Source: Rachycentron canadum (taxonomy: Eukaryota; Chordata; Actinopteri; Carangiformes; Rachycentridae). From it: a stretch of 64,000 nt of DNA. Each line of letters opens with the position of its first letter. Positions within the stretch are counted from its first letter, which is position 1. The stretch is taken from contig CM076653.1 in assembly GCA_038496675.1 (NCBI GenBank), positions 21,690,476 to 21,754,475 on the forward strand. Reading direction: 5' to 3'. Positions 40,661 to 52,288 of the stretch are shown here, in pieces. Both the position numbers and the translations under genes were made by a program. Below the pieces are notes generated by a model. The model saw nothing but the letters and a program-made list of their open reading frames with translations. It searched no databases and was not told the origin of the DNA.

Positions 40661-43600
40661 GACAGAACAAAATATGATAAACTAAAACACTGGAATCTCT
40701 TTCATGAAGAGTTTACTGACTTTGACAGGTCAAATCAGCCTGCATGAGCTTTGTGATCACACTTCATATCAATAGGAATACAAATATAATTACAGAATTT
40801 TAGAAACTGCCTCAAAAAGCAAACCAGCCCCTATAATTAGTTAACGAATCCATTGTGTATGTTATATTAAAATCTTACATGTATTAAAATTTACACACAT
40901 AATCAAGAGATCTTTATATGTCCTGTGTGCTCTCTTCTATGCCAGACACAGGAAATGAATTAAGCTCGTGATCACATGAATATCTTTGTGTGGATGTAAG
41001 TGGTGAGTCATCACCCAGCAGCTCAACCTACCCATTTTCAGCCCTGTGCAGCACAGTGGCTTTTGGACAAAATGGGCTTCATTTTCAATAGAAAAACAGT
41101 TTTGCTCTTCTGTTCCCTTACAACACAAACAGATTTTTTTGGGGGGTTTTGTTTTATTTTTTTTTTATTTTTTCTTTTACCTGACTAAAAATTGAATATA
41201 AATTGAAGTTTCTCATATATGAGTTGTTTGTGGGAGGACCAGCACTCCCAAAGATCGTTTGTGGGGAGAATAGTTCTTGAGCAAGAGAGTTCAAAGTCAT
41301 GCTCTACACAGCGAAAAAAAACACCACTGCACCATGTGTTCTAGCACAGACTCTGAAATTATTTATGTTTTTTTCTTTGAGACCTTTATCATAAAAATCA
41401 GGACATGCCTGACTCGTTTATTAACCTACTTTTTGACCACTTTGCCTTAATTTCATGGTACATAAATTTGTAACCCATGGATATGTATACTTTTAATTTC
41501 ATGTAATCAAAAAATCTAGAAAGCTTTAGTTATTAATACTCAAAATAAGCTGATGCAATATCAGACCATGTTTCTTGCTGAAGGTGAAGAAATGTATTTT
41601 TATGGCGTAATTTAAATTAACTATTGATTCCTTTCTTTCCTGCCTTAGAATGCACAGTGGCTGAGTCAGAGTGGAGATGGGTAAAACAAAGGCAATGACA
41701 GGTGAGGAATGGAAAAAGCTGAGAAGCAACATAGTGAGTAGATGGCATGCAAAGCTGCAGCTCAACCATGATGTTCTTGAACCATCTCTTGAAACAGAAA
41801 ATGCTCAGAGCCTGAGCCTCAGGTAAGTCATTGACCTACAGCGAATCTGCATTTCACCTTGGCAGAAACACTAAGCTGCTTAGCAGGGAACTTTATTTGC
41901 CTCAGCCTTGCACCATGCGCTGCAAAAAGTAATGTTAGCTCCAAAAGAATAAGTAATCTTTTTTGAAATCTGGCATGCTCAATGACAGTATGTTACTTTA
42001 AAGTGAAAGTGTTGATTCACTTTTGTGACTTGGCAGTGAGATACTGACAACATTTTGAAATAATGTTATGTTGAGACAAGCACTATGCAACAGAATGCAA
42101 TTTTACTGAGGAAACAAATACACAGTTTTAAGGGATTTCAAATGGGTAATATTCTCCTCAACGGGATTACAATTTGGTAATGTGGTTAACAAGGAACAAG
42201 AACATGTTTACGGTTAACGCAAGCATTTTAAAAGTCTTTATTGCCTCAAAAGCATGTGAGTGTAGCACTTAAAGCTGCTATTTAAGCATTGCAACACTTC
42301 AGTGTAGGTAATTCTGGTATTTCACAGTGTGATTAGCTTAGGCTGTCATGAAATCCAGATTATGTTGTGGACTGTCAGAAACCCTCTCACTCAATAACCC
42401 CAGCACATTTTTAATACCACCAGCACATTTCTAAGTCTCTCCTCCACACGTACAATCAAACATGCCATTTTACTCTCAAAAAAGGTGTTTAACTGGTTTC
42501 CCCCCTCCCTCCGTGGAATGAATCAAAAAGCTGGCGTTTGCTTATTCTCTCCTCCTCTCTCTCAATCAGCAATATTTCCCTTTGATCTTTTATTCATATG
42601 ATTAAGTCTGTGTATCGCCAGACTGTTCATTCTACATTTCAATATATGATGAGACCATCTTTGAAGTTGAGTATGCTGCAGTGGAGTCACTTTGGTGAAC
42701 AACTGTGTTTTTTTTTTTCCTGTTGAGTTTCACCAGTTATTGTTGCAGTGGAAACACTTGCTTGTTAATGATCTCATTTAGATGATTTGACCTTAAGTGC
42801 AAACACACACAAATAGTTCCACATGTTGTTTGTGAAGTATTCATTGAAACCTTTTCCATTAAAGGAAGGGATGAATGAAACACTTTCAAGCTCATCAGCC
42901 TGTATGCTAGCTATTCTTTGTTTCACCCAAAATATGTTTTCTTTTCCATAAACTCATTTCATTTTTATGCAGTTAGATTGATTGTGGTCCGGTTACTCTG
43001 GCGTCTGTGCTCATAGCTTTTTTCACTTGCTCATGACAATGTTTTACCCTTGCTCCTCTCCTCCATTTGTTTCTGTTCCTTTTTTTTTAGTGCCAACAAC
43101 CTCGATTCATCCTCACTCTGCCCTCCATTCGCCTCTTTGTCCTTCACTGTCATTCGTTCCCTCTCTTCAACTCACATCTGTTTTCTATCTCTCACCTTTA
43201 CTTTGCCACCATCCCAAAATCAATACTTTTAACCCTTGTTTTCACTCAACTCCTTGTTTCCCCCTCCCTCCTGCCCCCTTCCTTGCTCTCTCTGTCTCTC
43301 TCATCTCAGACTTTTCCACTGAAGATAAAAGGTTTAAGAATGTTTATTGTCAGATGTGTGAACAAGGCACATGGGCAGCCTCAGTCAGCAGGGATCTGAC
43401 TGAAACCTATATCGAACTTAATGAGAAAAATACAGCAGAGTGGTAAAATCACATGTCATGATAAGATGAGGGTACTGAAATTTCAGCAAAAGAAGAGTGA
43501 GATGAATCAGAGTGTACGTATTCATGTGTAAGCAATAGGTCAGGTAGGGGAAAGACAAAATATTGTGTAATTCATATTTTATGAAGCTTTCCTTAGACTA

Positions 43601-45899
43601 AAAATGGATCAAAAATGGTCTTGATGTCATGTCACTTTTTAATCCATATTTATTCAGACTGAACCATTTGCCATGACTCATAGCTCAGAGTGTTGCCCTG
43701 AGCTAAAGTGCTAGCATTGCGCTGACGATGATCTTGCGAGGCATGTCAGTGAAACTGTCAATGCATATTTTTGTCAGTACACCACCATGTAACCTGCTAC
43801 AGAATAAGGTGCAGGGGTGCACTTTTGTGTAATTGTAAGATCCATGTTAGATTGCACTGCACATTTTATTTCCCATCTCTCTTATTTTCGCTGTTTCAGT
43901 CATCTCCAAGCACTAGATGAGACCAAAGATTATCCACAACAGTACAGTGGCTGAATTAATTTGAACATAAAATACACAGAACCCTGCATAAAAATATACA
44001 AAAGACATTCGTTTGGACTCCATCAGCTGGAAAGTTTTATTTGAAACATCTTATTTGAGCCCTCAATCCCCTCCATCATATACAAAGAAGAATTCCATCC
44101 CTATCCCCATCTACACCCATACTCACGTGCACCGATTTTTTCCCTTCTACCCCTTTCACCTGCCTGCACTTTTGCAGTTCCCCTTGGGTACTGTAGGTAG
44201 CAGACCCAGAAAATGGAGCAGCAGAACCCAGCAGTGGATTAGCGGCAGTGTGTGTGTGGAAGAGGCCAGATCCAGACACATTCCTCTGGGGAAGTCAAGC
44301 CAGCTAATCCAACCCCAGTGCTTACTCTATCAACCCCCTACCAGCTGCACTTTGCCCCGGCACACAAACAGACATACACACAAACAAAATATAGCCCAGG
44401 CGTAAAGATTTCAACTCAGATGCATGCCAAGACATACAGCATTATGGCACATGTACGCGCAAACAGCCATACACACACATTTTAGCAAATAGCCCTGAAG
44501 GGCACACGTGTTAGATACACACAAATAGTCTGACACGTGTATTCACTCATGTGTATGCACTCGTGCATACTATACACATAACATAGTATGTATCCACCTG
44601 TCTTAACCCCCAACAAGGTCCCCCTCTGGGCATACAGAGGACCTTTGGCTTCTGTGTGACACAGAAACGTTCCCAGGTGTCAGTCCTCATACATGGTCTC
44701 TGCTAATCAGAACATGCTTCCCAGATTCACAAGTACAACAGCCTGAGCCCCTGAAGAGAAACAGAGTCGGTGCAGTCACTGTAGCAGTCTGACTGGCTGT
44801 TATCTGGCTGGTTAGTTGACTGGTTCTTTTCTTCTTGATGCAGTGGCCGATGCATAAAAGTGCATTCAAACACATCAATTCCCTTTCAGTGCAAGCTAAA
44901 GTGTGGAAAGAGGCCTCGTTACACACAAAATGCTCAACTATATTTGTACACATGTATGCATGTGCAAGAGCATGCTTAATTTGGATGTATGAACTGTCCA
45001 TACATTGATGTGGACACACACATGCACAGATGCACACAAAAACAACAGGAGGATCAGGCAGGAGGCAGTGATTGCTCATCAAGCAGCCAGTGAGAGCCAG
45101 AGAAAGGCATCAATACAACTGAAGCCCACCCTCTTGGGTCCACCTGTCGATTACAGTGGTAAAGACAAGCTGCCTGGTGCCTCAATCCATTCCCAGCAGC
45201 CTCCATTGGGCCTGTAGACACCTGACGAATTCTGATGTCAAGAGGGAATAAGGGACCTTCCACTTCACACTGGTAGATACGCAGAGGTTTGCCTCTGCTG
45301 CATAAACCACTGAGATAAACAACTCTACAGAGAAATAGAGCAAGGATACAAATCTATCGCTCATGTGGTACCGATTCAGTTTGTATGGGTACTGCTAGAT
45401 AGACTAGCTCTCCGCAAAAGTGTGTGAAATCAGTTTTCCACTATAATACATTTCATTGATTCATCTATTGCAACGACACAATTATGTTTTATTCTGTATG
45501 TATTAGGAATAAAACATAATTGACAAAGTACAAAACCCACAAAGTGCCACAACTATTTACAGAGCAAAAGTCTCAGATAAATCTTTTAGCATTACAATTA
45601 GAAATGCTACATTTATCAACATTTGGCCTCCAGAGTTAAATTATGTTCTGTGGATATTTGGCCAAAGGACAGCAATCCCATTGCCCTCTGCTGCCTTGTA
45701 ATTAGACGAGATTAGAGCAGGATCAAGCTGTTTTCTCCCATTTCTTCTCCGAAGGGAGAATGGGATAGGGGTGGGAGGTTTACCCTGTCTAGCCAACTAA
45801 CCTTGGAAGAGAAATATACAAACGGATGATTATTTGGCGAACAGATTTGCACTTTGGAGTGAAATTTTAGGTAAGGGTTGTTTTCCCCCTGTTTTCTTG
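40661..45899. other. Intergenic, no gene seen
   Basis: A G6/T-rich run lies at 41131-41176 and a pyrimidine-rich tract at 43040-43300. The open frame through that tract (42982-43446) is low in complexity, rich in Ser, Pro, Leu and Phe, and has no domain. Scattered CA-rich DNA occurs at 44100-44600. No gene is supported. Confidence 0.5.
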
Positions 45900-46031
45900 T
45901 CCAATCAATTAACTGTCTGAAATACAAGTATGAATAAGTCAATAACATATTACGCTAATGGACAGTGTTTGTACTGGGGAATGATGAAAGGACAAGTCAA
46001 TTTCCCTTCAAACGTGGCCGAGTTTTATGCT

Positions 46032-46052
46032 TTCAGCACCATGGACAGCTCT
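46032..46052 (+). promoter_or_regulatory. RE1/NRSE-like element (REST binding site)
   Basis: The bases TTCAGCACCATGGACAGC followed by TCT match the 21-bp RE1 consensus (the same first 18 bases, then GCC) at 19 of 21 positions, with both mismatches in the last three bases. Both half sites, TTCAGCACC and GGACAGC, are intact at the canonical spacing. RE1 elements recruit REST, which silences neuronal genes in non-neuronal cells. This one lies 1.3 kb upstream of the csmd3 ATG and about 0.8 kb upstream of the TATA-like box. Binding is inferred, not shown. Confidence 0.75.
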
Positions 46053-46827
46053 CGTCCTATGGGATGCCGAGAAGCGCCTTTTCGGCCTCCAGTCAAATAC
46101 AGGGAACTTTTACAGGGAACTGTTTCCCTTTGACCTTATCCTGCTGACTAATACAGCTCACCGACATTAAGCCACTGGATATTGGTACCTATGTAGTTAT
46201 TTACAACTATGGATCGGGTTATATTCAAACCTATGTGTTGATATATACCTCACCTGATATCCAAGCTCTTTCCGTGCTGCTGTTCTCGCACAGTGGAAAC
46301 TTTCATTTGTCGGCCTGTTCAGAGCTATAACAATCCACAGACCACGGTGGTGAAAGGGGAAACAAGGCTATGCACGACAGGATCAGCAACTCTTGAGGAA
46401 ACCCTGTCTTAATGTGTTGATGTTCATTCTATGTGCAATCTCGGCCTCTCACTTCACCGATCCCCTTTTCCAGTGCGTTTCAAAGTAGAGGTCGGTGACT
46501 CTTTCGAAGCTAGATGGCAGAAGAGCCCCACTGCAGCTGAGCTGCGCTTTGCGCCGTCATCATCCCATCTTTGCATTGCAAATTGCCGAGCCCATCACTC
46601 CCAATAACGGCTCCGCTCGATCTCTAAAATGAAAATCAGAGTTATGGTGGGATTGCCTACCGGGCGAATTTCTTTCATCAGCTTTCGGGACGGGATGCTG
46701 CCTGTCTGAGTCTCACCTAACCCCCACCCTCTCCCTCACCTCTCTCTCTCTTCCTCTTCCTCTCTCTCTCGCACACAGATGCTGTCATTAACAGAGTTCA
46801 TTTCTTCCTCGGGATTTACATTCTTCC

Positions 46828-46835
46828 TATAAAAG
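46828..46835 (+). promoter_or_regulatory. TATA-like box upstream of csmd3
   Basis: TATAAAAG lies 529 bp before the csmd3 start codon, after a CT-rich tract. If it is used, transcription would start near 46858-46862 and give a 5' UTR of about 500 nt. An AT-rich genome produces such motifs by chance, so confidence is modest. Confidence 0.35.
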
Positions 46836-47356
46836 ACATGCCTCCTCCTCCCTTGCCACCCACACCTCTCTGTTCCCACTTCATGATTTGTTACCCACAC
46901 ATCAGCCACATCTTACTCACACAGGACACCTCTCCCCCTCCACACACCCCCACCTCCCCACCACAAACGCCACCTTTTCTCTCTCACTCTGACGTGGTTC
47001 AATTGCCGATCGATAAAGGCAGCGTTCAAACTGTAGGCTAGACTCCTCTCCGTCCCCAGCCGCTTCATAGGGTTAAAAAAAAAAAGGAAAGAAAAAAAAA
47101 ATGTTGAACAGCAGACGCAAGAGCGCACCGCCAGAGATCCTCACACTTGATGCCCCTCTCAGCAGAGATGGTTGAGCCCTCTTCCAGGTTGCTGTGGTCC
47201 TCTCCTAAAATTCAGTCTTGCTCACTTCTCTCCTATCAGCTGACATCGCGCGGCGGGCGGCTCTGCCTGTCTCTCCTCTGAGAAGGCAAAGGGAATTTAC
47301 TTCAACCCCACAGAGAGAAAACCATAGGCTGTAGGTTACATGTGTTAGTAGTGAAC

Positions 47357-47537
47357 ATGAAGGGGATTTACAGAGACGGATACTACGACGGATCTATTGA
47401 ACTACGGGACGTCTTCAACAGGAGATGCGTTAAATGTGGCCGAGGGGACTTTGTTGTTCAAGCCAAAACGATGAGGATTAGGACGGGGATTGTTTTTTGG
47501 AATCTCATCTTTTCACTGATGTTCACTTGTGTGAAAG
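47357..47537 (+). CDS. csmd3: csmd3 coding exon 1 (N-terminus, partial gene)
   Basis: This is the first coding exon of CUB and Sushi multiple domains 3, a giant brain-expressed membrane protein made of alternating CUB and Sushi domains. Seen: 60 codons plus one base. They begin MKGIYRDGYYDG, carry a C-V-K-C pair (residues 24-27), then basic residues, and a hydrophobic stretch (about residues 44-59, GIVFWNLIFSLMFTCV) that would act as a signal peptide or signal anchor. The pattern RRC-x-KCGR-x-DF, then FWNL and C-VKG, matches my memory of the human CSMD3 N-terminus better than CSMD1 or CSMD2. The ATG at 47357 is the first in frame after a stop at 47279-47281; a GTG 15 bases upstream is not used. 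The exon ends at 47537, before gtacga, in phase 1. Joined to 61063 it restores the Gly codon of VKG-F. The paralogue (csmd3a or csmd3b) cannot be assigned. Confidence 0.9.
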
Positions 47538-47565
47538 GTACGAGCCACTGCAGCAATGCCCCGTG

Positions 47566-47698
47566 TTTTTTTTTTTTTTTTTTTGATGCGCTTGCTGTGC
47601 CTGTGCGCGCGCGTGTTTGTGTGTGCGTGCGCGTGCGACAAATCAAAAGCTTTAACGTTACATACGTGCGCAAAAAAAAAAAAAAAAAGAAAAAAAAA
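47566..47698. repeat. Poly-T / alternating CG-TG / poly-A block at start of intron 1
   Basis: A 19-base T run (47566-47584) is followed by alternating purine-pyrimidine DNA (47595-47638, TGTGCGCGCGCGTGTTTGTG and similar) and an A-rich run (47672-47698). The T and A runs are complementary and the middle is Z-DNA-prone. The block begins 28 bases after the exon 1 donor. Confidence 0.8.
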
Positions 47699-48034
47699 GA
47701 GGAGGCTAAACCCCGGGTTTTACAGGATGGAGTTTTAAGGGACCCATTTCACCGCTTTGGCGCCCAGCGAGGCTCTGAGCCGCTCAATAGATATTCCTGC
47801 GGTAGCCTACGCTCCTTCTAATAGCCTACGTGAGCTGCTTCGCTTAGTAGGCGAACTAGTGAATTGTTGGGACGCAAGTGCATGCACTGCAGTTTCCCCT
47901 GTAGGCTGCCGGGGGATTCGCATTCATTTAGACTGAAGCCGTTTTCTCTTTCCTGAGCCGACTTTTCAAGTATTTATGTGGGATCTGCGTCAGGCCAATT
48001 TCTCGCCAGAAATGTTAGTGAAACCACTCAGAGG

Positions 48035-48084
48035 GTGTGTGTGTGTGTGTGTGTGTGTGTGCGGGATGGGGAGGTGGGGGGGGG
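48035..48084 (+). repeat. (GT)n microsatellite followed by a G-quadruplex-type tract
   Basis: Thirteen GT units (48035-48060) are followed by GGGATGGGGAGGTGGGGGGG (48063 onward), with enough G runs for an intramolecular quadruplex on the sense strand. Confidence 0.8.
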
Positions 48085-48735
48085 TCGAGGCAGTTTGTAG
48101 TGTGGAACCAATTTGTCCACTGGTGTTTGTCGGACTCGCCAGTGCAGGCAGGTGTAAGGTGGGCTTGTTAGTATTCCAGTGGCTCTTTCTCAGGCTCTGG
48201 CCATTTGAATACGCGCTGTGGCTGCTAAGGTAACCGCTGCTTCCATTTCTTCCGCCCCTTAAATGCATCAGCTAATGAATGAAGATGCCAAATTTCAGAC
48301 ACAGCTTTGTCCTTTTATGGGAATATGTCGCAACAAAATCCCCAGACTCTGGTCTCAACCGTCTCACGCCCTCTGCTTTTCTCTCCCTTGTTCTCAACAG
48401 TCATTTGATTCATTTTATGTCTGTACTACAGTTTCAAATCAGTCAGAGCAATTGTTGCTTATTTACCACAAAGCAGTTACCATGTGCTCATCCATTGTCC
48501 ACTGACATTTAAAAACCATTTCCAGGAAAAAAAAGAAAAAAGAAAGAATCTCTTGCTTCCTTGCAATGCCATTTACATGTTGATCATTAAAACTGAGCAG
48601 AAGTATGTGTGTGCCATGTCACACTTACTGTGGGAAATTCTCATTTCCAGCTAAAATTAAAGCTGAGGGTAAAAAAAGGCAAATCCAATACCAGCTCTGA
48701 AAATGTTTTTTCTTCTCATTTTATTTGTGTCTATG

Positions 48736-48770
48736 TGTGTGTGTGCGCGCGTGTGTGCGTGCACACAAGT
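48736..48770. repeat. Alternating GT/GC tract
   Basis: GTGTGTGTGCGCGCGTGTGT then GCGTGCACACAAG: alternating purine-pyrimidine DNA, prone to Z-form, in intron 1. Confidence 0.75.
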
Positions 48771-49094
48771 GTCCAGGGGCATTGTATGTGTGATTGCATG
48801 GCTGTTCATCTGTTCAGTGCATATTCGTGTGTCTGAGTATGGGCACTCACAGATATCAATTTACATGCAGATTCTTCGCCCTGTGAGTAATTCTCATGTC
48901 TGTCTATTGGGGGTGGATGAAATGTGCAGCATACAGAGTACCAGCGCCCACCAAGAATGAGCCAAGTCGAGCCGAGCAGAGTCGGTCACAGTTGCTGTTT
49001 CATCACCACCCACATTGTGGCAATGTCAAAGCCCGAGGCCACTGCCAATCCTCCTAGTTCTGTTACTTATTAGGGAGCCAGCCAGCCAGGAATT

Positions 49095-49124
49095 GGGGGG
49101 GGGGGGGGGTAGGGTGGGAGGGAG
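49095..49124 (+). other. G15 run and G-quadruplex-type tract
   Basis: Fifteen consecutive G bases are followed by TAGGGTGGGAGGGAGG. The spacing of the G runs fits a stable quadruplex in the nascent csmd3 transcript or in the non-template strand. Confidence 0.75.
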
Positions 49125-52100
49125 GATGGAAGAAGGAGGAAGCCTGGGTCTTCACTTGGAAAAGAGCAAAGGAAATGGTGACACAGACTAAGGCGAGGAG
49201 GAAGAATTATAGAACAGCTGTTGTTCCTATGCTCTGTCGGTTGACACAATATTTGCAGAGGTAAAAAGAGATCTATGAGATCTGGCCTGTGACTCACTTC
49301 TCCTGCTAAGATAATGATGCTGTAAAAACAGCCCCTACCTGGCAAAGTTTGCACAACACTGCTTAGCTATAGGAGCTTTTTCAATGACTAGAAATTAGAT
49401 CATCCTATACAACAGTCTGTCAACAGTCAGTCTCACAAGTCTGTTTCTCTGCACACAAACTTGTCTCAGATACCTGTTTGATTCTTGGCACTCCACACAT
49501 ATCGTAAGGCGCTGTTTAGTGCATTTCACCAACAGTGACATTTCAATAAAAAAGTAATATTTTCTCATTGCAGCAGTCCACGACCAAACCACCAAGGAAA
49601 TCCACTGCAACTGTGTCACCTAATCCTCAGGGAATTTATACAACTGCTTGACACAAACACAGATTTACAAAGCTCAATTGCAGCCACAGTTTTTTTTTTT
49701 TTTTTTTAACAGACTATTTTTTATATATTTTTTTTAAATACATGAGTCAAAACCTAATTGAATTCCTTTACACTGGCAGTGGCTACTTTGCTGTATCTTC
49801 TCTTCAATACAAGAGCTGCATCTGCATTTTTATTTTATGACAGTCAGGCTGTATCCATCGATTGGACAAAGATCAATCAAGTTCACAATAACAAAATGGT
49901 CACAGAGCTGAGTGCACCCCATTCTTATTGTATAAGCAGTGGATTGTATCGTGTGAAATGATGATGTTCTTAAAATGAAAGTTAAGAGGATCCAAATATG
50001 ACCACAGCATCCTGGATCTTCCCTATATATTTAAAGATTATGTCTTATTGAAACTGCTGTCATGTAAAGTAGGAAGGGATATGATCATCATGGAAAGCTG
50101 AAGGGACACCACAGCAGCAGAAAACAGACAGTACATACATACACTGTTCTGTATCTTAGCATCTCAAATGACAGTGAGCGATTAATGATCGTGAACAGAT
50201 TGTTGAAAATTGCCCATCTGTTGTGTCCCACCTATTCTGTTTATTGTAATTATGCTGTATTTCTCAAGTTTCCTTCCAGCGTCCACATTTTGTCAAAAAG
50301 TTATCTTTTTTTAACTCCATACCAGGCGGTCACTAATTGCTGGTAATCAGGTGGGTTCTGCACAGACAGTAATCTGGCCACTGAGCCCTTGATGAAGACT
50401 TTCTCTCAATGTGATTATGTAAACAGGCTGGAAAGGCTGCTAGGGCTAATCAGGATTACAATTTGTCTGTGTAATTACACACTATCTATAGGGAATGGGG
50501 GCATTATCCCACTGGCCCTCAGGTTCTTGATCTCCACAACCCAGGAAGAGTTGAAAGTATGAGAAAACAGTTGATGGTCTCCTGAAGAGTCATTCAGATC
50601 CAACTATAACAGGAAAGAGCAATATACTAATTTCCAGGATTCAGGAACTTGTAAACGCCAACAGTTTCCCCCCTAAAGGATTCCTAATGCCTCTTTTAGT
50701 GCTGACATTTCACTGGACCGTCTTAGTGGTCTACTAAAGTACTACTCAGCTCACCCACTGGCCTGTTGCCCATGGCTTTAGGCCTGGGCCAGACTCTTAG
50801 ATGGTGCTGACAGATTCCTGAAATGGTTGGATATAGTTTGCTGGTTCTGATTAAGTCGGTTCTTCTCAGGTATCAGTTTTAATATAAGTACTCTTGGGGG
50901 AGAAAGATTGGCAATATCTTGTCTTCAGAAAGAAAAATAGCTCACCGTTTGTTGAGATTAAATGTAATAGGTTGAGGAGAAGCAGCTTCCAGAGTCAAGG
51001 CTACGGATTCAAGGTGGACTGTATGCACCTCAGGTGCCATTTTCAGAAGGGATTAAACTCTGTTAGCTGCCTGGAGGCATATTCGCTGATAAAAAATGTA
51101 TGCATTTATTTGCTTTATCCATGCTGAGGTTAAAATCTAGAAAACCTGACAAGGGAGAAATTTGTTATCGCATTTTATCCACACAGTAACTATGTTTACT
51201 AGCATTTACTACGAGAGAATGAAAATGCTGGTTATTTTGAGTGAGATGTACTGTAACTAATAACTGCATTTGTGCAAATGAAACCCATGTGTTTCCAATG
51301 TATTGATTTTAGCAGTATCCATACATAGCCCATGTATGCGACACATACAAGTATTTTCTTCTTCAATCTTGCCCACAACTGTATTCAAGGTTTTCTATAT
51401 TCACAGTATTATTCACTTTACAACCCACGTATCTTCCCTGAAACATCCCCTGCAGTGCCCAATGCTCTTCTTGTTTGTGTCTGTGGCTGTCAACTAGACT
51501 TTTGATGTGTGACAGAGGAGCAGGCAGAGGTGAAGCATGGTCAAGGAAACAAAGTGGGGTGATGTGAAGGTAATTGAGGATGTAGTCTGTTAAGTTGAGG
51601 TTGATGTGTTTCCATAACATATTTCAGTGGAAATTAAATTGATAGGTGGGGATAATTTAACACATACCTGTAACACCACTTAGCCATCAGTATTGAGGAG
51701 GCAGCTCTGGGAGATTACATGTTCCATCTGGTTAAAACATACATGGCAGACATAGATAGGTAGGACATATAATCTCAGTTGTCAGAAATAGTCTCTCAGA
51801 TCAGCTGCTAAGGAAATTGTTCTTCTTCATATGTGCGACATGCTATTAATTTAGCTCTTGACCTGATTGTTTTTAATTTTACTAGCAATAAAATGCAGGG
51901 TTACAGTGTTTTTTTAAGGCAAGAAAACACACTCAAGCTTCTGCTGTGCCTGCTGAAAAATTTATTGATTGACTAATCATCTGATTTTAGGGTTCCACGC
52001 TGTGTACATTGGCCTTTGGTGCCAGCCTGTGGAGCCGTATTTATTAAAGTACCAAGTCATTCATCTTTTCTCAGCTTATTCTCAGCTTAATATCAGTGAC

Positions 52101-52245
52101 TTTGATCATAAGACCATCTGCAAGGATGTACTATGTGAAAGAAACTGAGCCTAGGCTCAGTCAATATGGAGCTTCTTTACTGCACCACCTACAGGCAATG
52201 AGTGTTAGAGCTGTAATGGATTTTGCTCTCTTTTTAATATCAGCT

Positions 52246-52247
<2 letters not shown>

Positions 52248-52284
<37 letters not shown>
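52248..52284. repeat. (TG)n microsatellite
   Basis: About 18 TG units in intron 1. Confidence 0.95.

Positions 52285-52288
<4 letters not shown>

Larger units (their letters stand above)
45900..47356 (+). promoter_or_regulatory. csmd3: csmd3 upstream region: probable promoter and 5' UTR
   Basis: This stretch precedes the start codon and is visibly richer in CG dinucleotides than the desert to its left, most clearly at 46500-46700 and 47245-47262. It contains a GC box (GGGCGG, 47255-47260), CT-rich tracts at 46736-46780, a TATA-like box at 46828 and an RE1-like element at 46032. Several upstream ATGs occur between the TATA-like box and the csmd3 start. The transcription start cannot be fixed from sequence alone, and the 5' UTR could include further upstream exons. 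Confidence 0.5.

Noticed and set aside
42982..43446. 154-codon open frame
   Set aside because: It follows a pyrimidine-rich tract, giving low-complexity Ser/Pro/Leu/Phe sequence with no domain, splice signals or homology I recognise.
47342..47356. N-terminal extension of csmd3 from a GTG codon
   Set aside because: GTG initiation is not expected in vertebrates, and the ATG at 47357 aligns with the human protein start.
47538..47821. Read-through of exon 1 into intron 1
   Set aside because: The frame encodes poly-Phe and poly-Lys from T and A runs, and the consensus donor joins perfectly to the CUB exon at 61063.
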